64,000 bases of DNA. Source: Dermanyssus gallinae. Taxonomy: Eukaryota; Arthropoda; Arachnida; Mesostigmata; Dermanyssidae. Shown here one piece after another: positions 1 to 10,495 of this stretch. The first letter of the stretch is position 1; each line of letters opens with the position of its first letter. The stretch is from contig QVRM01001424.1 of the NCBI GenBank assembly GCA_003439945.1, forward strand, positions 43,501 through 107,500, in the 5' to 3' direction. The translations under genes were made by a program, and so were the position numbers. Below the pieces are notes generated by a model that saw only the letters and a list, made by a program, of their open reading frames with translations, had not been told where the DNA came from and did not search any database.

Positions 1-115
1 CATGCAGAAATTACATGTCCCGGATCAGGTCATTAACGTTTGGCTTGACTAGCATTTCCGCTACTGCGATTTTTCGTATATACGTATATTTTTGCAATGT
101 TACACGTGTAAGTAA

Positions 116-147
<32 letters not shown>

Positions 148-1784
148 GACATGGCGTTTATGTTAAATTAAACGGCAAAAGGCGTTCTTTATGTATACCT
201 AATTACATAGTACGAAAGCATATAAATATTTAATTCTTAGAAACGTGCATGTATATATATATATACACTTAATTATAGATCTATGGTAGAGACGGCACCA
301 ACATCACTCTTGTGGTTCACACGCTAGTTAACTCACGAAAGTATTACATAGCTATTACATAGCCGTCTATATGCAAACAAAACTGAAAAAAGAATTAACA
401 TCAAGCCAAGATGCATCTAGTTTTATGTGGTAGCCGACACACATACGTTGCTGGGCCACGCCGTCACACTAGCGGCCGCCTAGGGAGCCTATGAGTGCAA
501 CTATCACTTAGGTAGGGAGACGAAATGCTGATTCTGCTTTCTCAATGTCTGCTCAGCAGATTATCTAGCGCACAACGTGATCGGCAAAATGCGTACGCCA
601 GGTAGAAACTTTATTTCGCCAGGTGGGATTAGGCTATTTCAACACACGCGGTTGAGCAACATCTCGCTCTCGCTCGCCTCGCCACCGTGATTCGCGCCAC
701 AATTTCAAGACCTCGCGTAACCAAACCGAAATAAAAGTTGGCATCGAGTTTCTGAGTATCGTTTATTTCATATTGTACAGAACCATTCAAGTCTATGATG
801 TCATTCATGCTCCCTATACTTGAGGAATGGTCGACATGAATACATTTCAATACGTGGTACATATCGACGCTCATTTCTCCGCATAACTTGCACACACAGT
901 TAGCAAAATTCGGTCATGCAGATGCAGTGATGAAAATTGTGTCATGATTGCCTGCGCAATGCCAACGCGTTCTTGTAAAAGGCTTTATTTTACTGCTTTG
1001 TTTAGAAGGCTGAACCCGTTGTGTAAATGGCCACACAAAATATATATTTTTCCGTTCACGCCTACTTATATGTTCTTTTGCGATCATCTGTTTAGAATCA
1101 AATCTTTTAAAATCAGCTCATCGATTCTCGCGTTAGTAGACGAAAATGCCCGCAATCGATAAAATAACGTGTGTTTTTACAAAAAAATACATGTTTGCAT
1201 ATTGAGAGGCAGAGTAGAGTTGTTTTGGCATGGCAAATATTTCCAGGTAAACCGGCCATTCACGCTTGGCATGACTAGCACTTCCGTTACGGCGACTAAT
1301 CCAGGCGACAACAGTTCGTTTAGACTTTAGAGTTGGAGCCGTCTTAGACTGCCTCCTGTTAGAGAGCAAGAGCTTACCGCTGAATGCAGAAATTGTCCTG
1401 GACATCTTAGAGGCTGGCCTGGAGATAGTGAGGCTGTATTTACTGTGTGGGTGACGTTGACGGACGCAGTCTACCGGACGTATTCACGCTGACGTTTGAG
1501 CGACAGCTTCGTTCCGCTCTCAGGACAAGCTGAGAAAAGATCTCGACACCTAGCACAATACGCCGCTGTCTTGTGCAACGTTTTCGCGCCACGTTCGCTT
1601 GACGAAGAATATTTGCCCGCGAGTCTGCGAGTTGAGAGCTCCCTTATCAGTAACTCAGATGTTGCCTAGCCAGTGTACAATAGATGCGTAAATTATGGTC
1701 GTAGCGGTATGCACTATATATAGTTCCACAGCACAGCACGATGCATAAAGCATCTTAGCTAACGATGTTGACACCAATGCTCCT
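1..1784. other. AT-rich non-coding DNA, no gene seen
   Basis: No recognisable protein, RNA gene or complete mobile element. The open frames here are short, overlap on both strands and show no family motif. A stretch of about 60 bases near 15-75 resembles one near 1245-1310 (shared core TGACTAGCAYTTCCG), so an old dispersed repeat is probably present. Confidence 0.6.
121..147. repeat. (TA)n microsatellite
   Basis: Uninterrupted TA dinucleotide run of about 27 bases. Confidence 0.95.
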
Positions 1785-2420
1785 TTGAACTGTTAAATCC
1801 TCTTTAACTAAACTTCGTCAAAGATGCAGATGTGGATGTGTTCATGCAGTAATATTGTACACTTGCCTGGTCGCGTTGAAGCTTGTATGCCGTTCTTTGA
1901 AATGGCCTGGCCAATGATACGGTAAAGTTCGTACCAGAATTATTTGAGTGATTTGCAAGCGCTGTGGTACTTGTCTTAAACTGGTCGTCTGCAATCGTGT
2001 ACGTACTATGGCGGATAATAATTAAAAGAATGATAGCTAAATCATCAGAGATACCTTTTTGATCAGAGAGTTAAATTTCTTTAAATATTATAAATCGTGG
2101 TCCTAGAAGTGTGCTGTACTGATTGACGTCGCAAAGAATCCTGTCTTCTTATCAACTGTGATCCAAAACTCCAACTTTTGGTACAAAACAAACAAGCATC
2201 ATCCAATGGAATCGAACCTTCGTGTTACATCTCCCTAGTCAATTTGATGATAATTTGGATGACCGCTTATTGTCACTGGGCAAAAGGTTTGCGTGGAATA
2301 ATTAAGCGATTATTAGTATTTTACACAATAGCGGTACTATGAACAAATGTGTGTTTCCTAAGAAACAAACGAGATGGCCTCCGCAAACTCTATGCAAATA
2401 TGTAAGCTGCACAGAATTAA
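1785..2420. repeat. diverged duplication, copy 1
   Basis: Segments of this block recur in the same order and orientation in 2748-3740. About 1785-1840 matches about 2748-2825 (GAACTGTTAAATCCT versus GGACTGTTGAATCCT). About 2090-2160 matches about 2925-3010 (both contain CTGATTGAC). About 2262-2420 matches about 3578-3740 (GCCTCCGCAAACTC versus GCCTCCGAAAACTC). Divergence is high, so this is an old duplication or two copies of an unnamed dispersed repeat. No coding potential was seen. Confidence 0.6.
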
Positions 2421-2747
2421 TCGCCGGAAATATGAACGTGTTTGCATAACAAACACGCTGGAATGCACTGTGGCTGTATAACCTATCAGCTACCATAGAC
2501 ATATATCCCGTTAGAGAATAATACTTGACGCCTCCTAGGCTCGCAGTATTGCGTCCTGGAGTTAATTAATTATAGAAAACAGATTGCGAAAGCCTGTTGT
2601 TCCACTCTGGTTACAATAGGTACTATCAGTGGGCCCTTTAGGTCATGCTATAAAGTTACACCAATCTAATTATTAGTAATATAAATGCCTTATGTTAAAA
2701 TTATTATTATACACTTATTGTATTAATTATATAAAATAAGTTGTATT

Positions 2748-3740
2748 TGGACTGTTGAATCCTTTTTAACTGGACTTCTTCGAAAATGCCCCTCTTTAGG
2801 TGGCATGTATGAATGTGCTCATGTCTGCGACTGTACGTGCTATGGTAAACATTATTTGAAAATATGATAGCTGGAATATTAGCCACATTTTTTTCTTATC
2901 AGGGCGTTAACAAATGTCCTGGTATTGTAAATCACGGCCCTAAACGTGCACTTGGAGTTTATATAAAGTGTGTTACACTGATTGACTTTGCAAAAAATTG
3001 TATTTTCCCTAGAATCGTATATATACGTTCGTGTTTTTGCATTTACATGCAGTTGTTTTACATATCGATTATTCCCACAGCAGCAAAAACACTCACAGTT
3101 AATAAATGAGCGCAATCTAAAATGTGGTGTTGCTCCGTTATTTACACTTACAATTACAATATTCACATTTACACCGGTCGGCTGAGATGTAGCAGTTGCT
3201 CTTTACACAAGGTGCCAGGTGACTCTGCAAATCACGCGGCGGTTTATTTAATTTGCTACCTCTACTGGTCAGTGTTAAAATCCGCACAGTGGATAAATCT
3301 TTCAACGGCAAAGTTCAGGTTTCTTTTGTTTGTAAATGATATGTATCATCGCCATGTGAGTGGGGGGAAGGCAAATTAATTTGTGCACAGTTGCTCACGC
3401 AGCGCGCGTTCGTTGATAAGCTGAACGGCATGACTACTCGAACTGTCTTGTCGAAGCCCCAGTGTCATTATCATAAAGTTAATATTATATATGTCTATTG
3501 CGATGGAGGTGAGTACAAACTGTTGGTTTCCTATAAAATTGAATTATTGTACTACACCTTTGTACTAGCCCATAGTTCTGGATAACCAGCTAAAGTGAAT
3601 CGAAGAGCGTTGCATGGAATAGTTTGGCGAATATTAGTCCATTACGAGCCAACAATGCTATAAATGATGCGTTAAAAAAAAAAAAAACAAGACAGCCTCC
3701 GAAAACTCCATGCAAGACAAGCATAATAATTTAAACGCCA
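2748..3740. repeat. diverged duplication, copy 2
   Basis: Partner of 1785-2420, by eye in the same order and orientation. It is longer because about 0.45 kb lies between the second and third matching segments (about 3020 to 3578) and has no counterpart in copy 1. It contains an A14 run near 3673. No recognised gene. Confidence 0.55.
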
Positions 3741-3962
3741 AGCTTGCAAGCAATTCCAAAGCTAAGAAAAATCAAACTTCCATACAGGCACACCGTACAC
3801 AAAACAAGATGCGAGAAATACGATTCCCTACACAGGGCATGAACGTTGGTATTTATTGGCCGCAACAAGATTCTTTCACTTCTGAGTCTCACCGACTATC
3901 TGTTACTATACGCCTACGGTCAGCATACATAAGGACACTTCTATTAAAATTATTGCTATCAA

Positions 3963-4165
3963 CCATAGTGACTTAGTGGCAAAGTCATTGCCTTGCATTC
4001 AGGAGGTCGTGGATACAAGATCTGCACCGGCCGCTCCTGAATTTCACCTAAATTTGCTTGCGTGGTTTCTGATTTAGATAAGGTGAATGCCAGAGGGGAC
4101 AATAAATGGTCCTGGTTGGACCAAAAACACAGGGAGCACAAATGTCTTACTAAAAAGATATGGTG
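3963..4165 (+). repeat. tRNA-derived SINE-like repeat
   Basis: The start resembles a degraded tRNA-type RNA polymerase III promoter. A box-A-like stretch (AGTGGCAAAGTCATTGCC) is followed about 25-30 bases later by a box-B-like GGATACAAGATCTGC. The remainder is unrelated to tRNA, as in the body of a SINE. I see no second copy in the window and no clear target-site duplication, so this is a tentative call. Confidence 0.35.
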
Positions 4166-5075
4166 AATTACCAATCATCTTACATTATTAATATGCATGT
4201 ATCATATTAACATAAAATAATATGCCAGCGCCGTTGTTTAATGACGAGTGATAATGATAGGCATCCGTGAATCCTAAACGCGTGTTCCACAAGGCAACAT
4301 GAGCCGCAAGGGCACATTGTTTACTCGTCAACTATCCGAATATTAGCGATTAATGTTACGATCAGAATTGATGCTATTCCATATATTAGTAATGGTAATA
4401 ACATCAGATATTGAATGTGAACAATCAAACCATACAAAGGTTCCGTGCACGCCGTAGTCTTTGTTCAAACGTGCCGAGCACTGTCTCATAAAACGAGTTT
4501 TACTAAATATTAAAGATGAAATCCTAGTAAATCAGACTTTTTAGGTTGATGTCCTGTGTTAGTGTTGCATTGTTCAAATATCAAGTCAACAGGCGGCAGG
4601 ATCTAAGCATAAGCCGTTGTTTCGCTTGGCAGCAGAGCGTCGCAAAGATTTGCCTTGTACTTCTTGCTTTCTATATTTGCTTTGATATGTGGCTTCGATC
4701 ACTGATTCTGTGCCTCATCCGCGTGCATGGATCATCTGAGTCAGCGATGCGGAAACAAGTACGTTGGGGGTTATTGGGCAATGTGTAGCCCTTTTGCTGG
4801 CGAGTTTGCCGTACACTTTGGTTGAAGCTACGGCGCTTATTTCGCACTACTTTAACAGTAGTAACGCAACATTACAAATAGTGCAGCTCACTGAATCACT
4901 ATTCACTGACTACACTTCATAGACTTCAACGATTACGTTCTTGTTATTAGGGCAAAGCCTGCCTACGTCGAGTCAGCTACAAGTAAAAATACAAATGCAT
5001 TGCTAAATTGGTTCTACAGACCTTGTCCACACATGTTTATTAGCAACAAAAAGGTGGATAAGGGGTGAGCACATA

Positions 5076-5078
<3 letters not shown>
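4166..5078. other. no gene seen
   Basis: Unique-looking AT-rich sequence. The open frame at 4546-4788 (80 codons) shows no family motif. Confidence 0.5.

Positions 5079-5136
<58 letters not shown>
5079..5136. repeat. (TA)n microsatellite
   Basis: TA dinucleotide run of almost 60 bases with one interruption at the left edge. Confidence 0.95.
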
Positions 5137-5140
<4 letters not shown>

Positions 5141-5987
5141 AATCCAGAATGATTATTACAATGCAAAAGACATTGTTAAAATTAAAATTTCCTTATATTA
5201 TAGACTTTTAGCCATACTCATTACTAAACGACTGAATCAGTTTAAATCGCTTATAGCTTTTTTTCTAATAAAAGAGTGCTAGATATTTTAGGAACGAATT
5301 GCTGCATCCATAGCCATGGAATTATGTGAGGAACAAACTTTAACAAAATAAATAATAATAAACAATATATAAGTAATGAAAAATATAAAAACATACAAAA
5401 AAGAACGCAAAATGCTATGCCTGGATGGTAGCTACACTGAAGAACCCGCTTTCTGCTTAGACAAGTTAAAACTTGCTTTACAAAGCAACTGTCAAATAGT
5501 TCATATTAACACGTATGCAGAATAACCTGGCATGGAGGTAACATACGACAGTCATTACTCGAGGAACACAGCGAAAATCCCAAGCGATATAGAACTAGCT
5601 GCGAAACTAACCCTTGTGTGTAAAAAATCTCCAATCGCAGTTTCGCCAGACTTGAGAGAATCGTAAAGCTCGTCAAATTAAGCGTTCTCTAAAGTGAGAG
5701 TGAAATTACGATTTTTTGCTCGGAAATTCGGCTTCGTTTACAAGGCACCTAACCAGCTACCAAAAACCTTAATCTTAATCGTAATTCCTCATTCTTGTTT
5801 GTCAGGTTCAATACACTAAAATGTTACATTCAAATTACGTTTTAATGCATGTGTACGCATTTCATCGAGATCACATTGACACTATATCAATGCTGACTCG
5901 ATTCGTGATATGATTCGATCTTAATCTGCCACATCGCACTGAAAAAATGCTTATTTAAACGAACCTGGCTAAATGGGGTTTGGAATA
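5137..5987. other. non-coding DNA with one interrupted open frame
   Basis: No recognised gene. One forward frame is open from 5412 to 5666 except for a single TAA at 5523-5525, about 80 codons in all, and its composition is not repetitive. It matches no family I know. It could be a decayed exon or chance. Confidence 0.3.
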
Positions 5988-6015
5988 CTCTCTCTCTCTC
6001 TATATATATAAAAAC

Positions 6016-6057
<42 letters not shown>
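5988..6057. repeat. compound (CT)n-(TA)n microsatellite
   Basis: About 14 bases of CT repeat lead into TA repeats, briefly interrupted near 6011-6021. Confidence 0.95.
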
Positions 6058-6058
<1 letters not shown>

Positions 6059-7139
6059 GTTTGTACATGTGCGGAAAACAAGAAGTACGTCAAACATAGG
6101 GCGGTAGCATAATACTTTCTTTCTAGTCTTTAACTCCACATGCTAAGTACTCTCTTTGACTTCCTTCTACACGAACATGCACTACTTACGTCTCTGTAGG
6201 CCCTTTATGTTACGCGGTCTTATTAGAGTAAAGTAAGAAAGTAGTAACATTTAGATGTGGATATCTCATTAAATATATTGCACTCGTAGCTTGTCATTCT
6301 AAAGAGGCACTGCAACGATCTCTGCGTAAGGGCCAGCAGGCAGACTTGTAATACTTCGCACCCGGTTGAGAGCACCGTCCACGGCTGCGCTGGGTGTTCT
6401 TTTTGCGAATATATATATATATATATATTTTTTTTTTTATATTTTTTGAACACCATCAAATAAGCGACGGTTATAGAAACGTCTCAGAAAAAACACATTG
6501 GTGGTCAGTAGTATTTGTACTGCTAGTACTAAGCTATTTGGGTAATGCGCCTCATTATGAATGTTTACAACGTTCGCCGTATTGGTTTAATTAGGGCTTT
6601 TAGGAACCAGAGTACACCCAACAGAGTTGGGTTGTCTACACTGCAACCGGTCCTTTCACCAACCTATTGACGTCCATGATTCTGCAGTATAATCCCATTG
6701 AGGCCTCATACGCAAAAAAACATACGCTAATTAATGCCCACCATACACTCACACGACTCCATCGTTTTCTTTTGGAATGCTCGCATTCCATTCATTCCAC
6801 TACTACTACTACTACTATTAGTTGTACCCGATTGTTGGTGTGGTTCGGTGAGAAAGATAACGCGAAAGAAAGAGGCTAGATTTCAATGCAGGTAATTCTT
6901 CCAAAAGCACAGTCAGCCCTGAGGTCGGGTCGGGCAGATGAGTTCGAGGTCTAAATGGTTCGCGTGAAGTGACCTGCACCAACCGGCCAAACTTACCTCT
7001 GGAGAGAAACGACGAACGGTTTCTGTCTACCGGCTGCCTAGATCTTCGTCGGAAGTGCTCACCCTTCTTTAACCCACAGGTTTTCAGGCCTCTCTCTCGC
7101 TTCTCGAACCCTCAGCGGCGCACTTCGGTTGCTCTCGGT
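6058..7139. other. no gene seen; short TA/T tract
   Basis: A TA run at about 6409-6427 is followed directly by a T-rich tract. A short TAC repeat lies at about 6800-6818. Nothing else is recognised. Confidence 0.5.
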
Positions 7140-7318
7140 CTGTGACATGCGGCAACCAGCAGCCGTCGTGCACCACGGCTTTCGGTAGTTTCGCATCCAC
7201 GTTCATCACTGTGTCCATCCGAAGTTGGCCTGCTTCCTCCGAAAAAACAACGCCTCTTCGACTATTCAGCTGTGCGATTCATTCTTCGTTTGTCCTCAAC
7301 GGCCGCGTATTTGTCTCC

Positions 7319-7397
7319 GTTGTCGTCGTCGTCATCATTATCGTTGTCGTCGTCGTCGTCATCATGATCGTTGTCGTTGTCGTCGTCGTCGTTGCCA
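7319..7397. repeat. (GTC/GTT/ATC)n imperfect triplet array
   Basis: About 26 triplets, mostly GTC with GTT and ATC variants. Confidence 0.9.
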
Positions 7398-7872
7398 TTA
7401 TGAGGCTTCATGCAGAGAGGGCTGAGGACCTTTGTCGTCGACCATCGATCGCACGAACCTGAGTTCCGAAGCGTACACAGGTGGCGGGACGGAGGGAGAG
7501 GGGGGGGGGGCAAAGAGTGGGCGTGGGGGTTGACCACGAAGGTGACCCGTAACGACGATGAGTACCGATGAGCTTCGGACCTTCCAGCTTCGGACCTCAC
7601 TTCACCTTCAAGGTTGTCGTGCAGTCCGCACAGCAGGTCGTTTGTTCGTTTGTTAGGCCTGTTAGACCCGGTGGTGGCCTGTGCCGGTCGACCCGCTTGA
7701 GGCAATGACGCTCACAGCACGCAGTCTGTGGTAGCGTGGCGTTCACCATCGTCGCGGATCCAGTCGGCGCGCGCTATCCACCGCCATGCAAGGAGGCCGC
7801 ATGGATCGAAGACACCCAACCTTTCTGCTACTCTGTGTACTACGCCCATTTTCTGCTGTTTCTACGGCGAGT

Positions 7873-7946
7873 TCTACTACTACTACTACTACAATGACGA
7901 CAACAACAACGACGACAACAACAACAATAATAATGATGACGACAAC
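7873..7946. repeat. (CTA)n-(CAA/CGA)n triplet array
   Basis: Starts as CTA repeats and becomes CAA/CGA with AAT and ATG variants. Its sense is opposite to the GTC/GTT array 0.5 kb upstream. Confidence 0.9.
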
Positions 7947-8126
7947 CTCTACAGGTACAACCACTCGCCGTACAAGGGCTGCTGCATGTGGAGCTAGAAT
8001 CGCTCAAGGGGGTGCATACACACGAATCGATAATCTCGTCGGGTCTACCTACCCAGTCAAGGCCGGAGGCGATTCCGCAAAGTGCTCATGTCGTCTGAGC
8101 GTTTCACAGAAGCGCTCGCCGCTCGA

Positions 8127-8144
8127 CCCCCCCCCCCCCCCCCC
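8127..8144. repeat. poly-C run
   Basis: Eighteen consecutive C. A second run of about 14 C lies at 8373-8386. Runs like these are prone to length error in assembly. Confidence 0.9.
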
Positions 8145-8710
8145 ACGCTGGAGCGAGCCACCCACGCTAGCTCATCATGCACCTCGGCGATGAGTCGGCT
8201 GCATAGTCTAGTCATTGTGTTTTCTTTTTCTTTGGTTGGCACTTTTCGGCACCTCTGTGAAAAACCAAAACGCTCAGCGCAGCAGCCGCCGTCTAGCTCG
8301 TCTTGCTACTTCGTCTCCACCTCCCTCCCCCGCCTCCATCTCTCTCGGTTTTTCCCCCTCCACCGGTTACCGCCCCCCCCCCCCCCAGTTTGCTCATTAT
8401 CTAGCCTGTGTTTGGACGTTCGACCCATTCAGACGACATGGCTCCTCTAAGATCACCTGCGCTGGCTCAGTGGTTGGCTCGATTGCTGGGCTTCTCCGTG
8501 CAAAAGGCGTACACCGAAACCTTTTCAGGCGCACGAATCGCCTCGTGACATTGCGACGACATATTCTCGCAGCATATGTTTGTATCAAAAATACAAATAC
8601 GTATGCAACATTCATTTATGCTGTGCCTAGATTGAACGTAAAATGGGTAGTTACAGTTAAAACATAACAAATGTAATCTGAATTGAGGAGGACACATTTC
8701 TCTAAACTCG

Positions 8711-8713
<3 letters not shown>

Positions 8714-8775
<62 letters not shown>
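8714..8775. repeat. (TA)n microsatellite
   Basis: About 62 bases of uninterrupted TA. Confidence 0.95.
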
Positions 8776-8780
<5 letters not shown>

Positions 8781-9071
8781 CATATATGGACACGCGTTTT
8801 GCGTTTTTGGCCACTTTTACTTTCCATTGAGGCTCTTCGACTTGCAGAGCTCCGCTTTGTGCGGCTCTTATTTTGCGTGTGGGAAAATGTTACAATTCTT
8901 TTTACCATAGACCAGGACCAATGGTCATTGAAGAACCGCTTTTACAAGAGCTTGGCAAAGAGGACTTCCTTGTCTTAGGTCCGGTGAGGATAGCTTTCGC
9001 GCGGTATTGGAAAATGTACAGTGTTCGTAATAGTGCCCAACGTTGTTAGCCATTTTGGATTTTGTTTAGTC

Positions 9072-9077
<6 letters not shown>

Positions 9078-9109
<32 letters not shown>
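9078..9109. repeat. (TA)n microsatellite
   Basis: About 32 bases of TA. Confidence 0.95.
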
Positions 9110-9114
<5 letters not shown>

Positions 9115-9199
9115 TTTTCGTAAACTGCACGCAACGAAGGGCCTCCCCCAGGGCGAAACGACCTATTCTCTACCGGAAAGGTTTCGGCGACCGTTTTCT

Positions 9200-9420
9200 G
9201 ATATGCAAAAGATATTCTATTAAATGACTACCTTTCTACAGGATTAACGATAACTAGGGAGTACTGCGCAATACTCTTAGACCAACTAAAGAAAAACATC
9301 ATAGCAATAGAGCAAACAATGCAGAAGAGGACTGTGCTATGTCACCACGATAATACGCCCGCACACACGTCTATTTTTCCCATAGGCAAATTACGCAAAC
9401 TAAAGTTTTAAATTGTCGGG
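9200..9420 (+). pseudogene. decayed mariner transposase fragment (catalytic core)
   Basis: The conceptual translation contains a mariner-like stretch leading to the second catalytic motif. A degenerate DYL..G.TIT.EYCA.LLDQLKK segment is followed by LCHHDNTPAHTS, with the catalytic Asp codon at 9349-9351. This is the usual HxDNAPAHTS motif of Tc1/mariner transposases. After LRKLKF a stop interrupts the frame and the third catalytic motif is not preserved. The N-terminal DNA-binding half is not found immediately upstream. The translation resembles SETMAR-type mariners. It is a dead relic and clearly different from the intact copy at 35.4 kb. Confidence 0.75.
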
Positions 9421-9876
9421 CATTCCTCTCCCCTGACCTGCAATTACTTTTACTAAGCTAATAGTATTTATTTAAAAATCTTCAGAAATATCTCCCGGAA
9501 AGAGATATCAGAGTACAAATGTTGTGATAAGCGCCGTAGACGAGTATTCTGGGTGCACAGATTTTGAAGATTTTGCTTGTAATTGCTAAAAAATGCTACT
9601 GAATATCGATACACTAGTTGTATCAAGCTTGGCGGGCACTATACTGAACGATAAAACGTACATGATAATTATTCGTCTTTTGCTTGTATTTCATGCTACC
9701 AACGTTTCAATTCACGTAGTATTAGGTTGCGTTTTACGGTGCATTCTTGGCATGACTGCTACTGAGAGATCCTCTGAGAGATCTGCGATGTTTACAAAAC
9801 AGATACCCCTGTCAGCGCAAGATACCACAGAGTCTTCAACAACTTCGTAACTTTTTTTACTTGTTGTCTTTGCTAT
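9421..9876. other. probable mariner tail and unique DNA
   Basis: The first 150 bases may be the eroded 3' part of the mariner relic just upstream. A short stretch near 9738-9765 (CTTGGCATGACT) also occurs near 1270. No gene. Confidence 0.35.
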
Positions 9877-10495
9877 ATGAATACTGTTAAAATAGACAGC
9901 AAAAAGTTACGGGCGCCAATTTCGCATACGTTCAAAAAAGGTTGCTGCTGCAAAAACGGCTTAAAACATTTAGAGCGTATTCGGGAAGACATAATTTCAA
10001 AAGCATCGTGCTACAACTGGTTTGCCAAGTTCCGTCCCGGCAGTTTAAGCCTTCTGGATGATCTCCGTTCTGAAAGGCCTTTTACGCACGAATAAGACCA
10101 CTTGCGCGAAGCGTGTGACACAGAATCTCCGAGTGCTGCGTGAATTAGCCATGGACTTAGGTTGTGTCACAAAACCGTCGTCACTCTCTTTTGCGCCCAC
10201 AGTTTCGTGTCAAAGTTGAAACAATGGTGTCAAAGTTGAAACAACCCCATAATTTGAGCAAGCGCCACAAAGTGAAGCTTCTAGCAAAATGCTTTTTCTG
10301 ACTTGCCGGACATACTGAGTATCAGTTCTCACACTGGGTTATTACCTGTGACGAAAAATTTTTGTTTACGATCATGTGAAACGTGAAAGATCCGGGTGCA
10401 CCCTAGGCCAACCTCCTCTATTTGCGAAAGATTTCACTTCGTGTTTGGTGGGATAGGCATGGCATCGTCCACCACGAGTTTCACAGGGTGACACA
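9877..10495 (+). pseudogene. decayed mariner transposase fragment (DNA-binding and first catalytic region)
   Basis: The first open part (from the ATG at 9877) aligns by eye to the N-terminal helix-turn-helix of mariner transposases. It begins with a basic FKKG segment and ends in YNWFAKFRPGS and DDLRSERP, equivalent to the usual RWFxxFxxGD...DxPRSGRP. After several stops and frameshifts, ITCDEK (first catalytic motif, usually TGDE) appears near 10347. WWDRHGIVHHEF follows near 10447-10484 (usual VWWDxxGIVxxE). The second and third catalytic motifs are missing. It lies downstream of the core fragment at 9.2 kb in the same direction, so the two pieces must come from two insertions or a rearranged one. 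The WWD motif resembles irritans-type mariners. Confidence 0.7.

Larger units (their letters stand above)
7140..8660. other. GC-richer block with triplet repeats, no gene recognised
   Basis: Base composition is clearly more GC-rich than on either side. The block carries two oppositely oriented triplet arrays and two C-runs. Open frames on both strands reach 120-150 codons, but they translate the repeats (runs of V, D, N, T or P) and none has a domain. It could be a promoter or UTR region of an unseen gene, but I cannot show that. Confidence 0.4.

Noticed and set aside
2195..2225. Box-B-like sequence on the minus strand (GGTTCGATTCC)
   Set aside because: No box A or tRNA-like arms at the expected distance; a lone 11-base match.
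7262..7705. 147-codon minus-strand open frame with a D/N-rich tail
   Set aside because: The acidic part is the GTC/GTT array on the other strand; the rest matches nothing.
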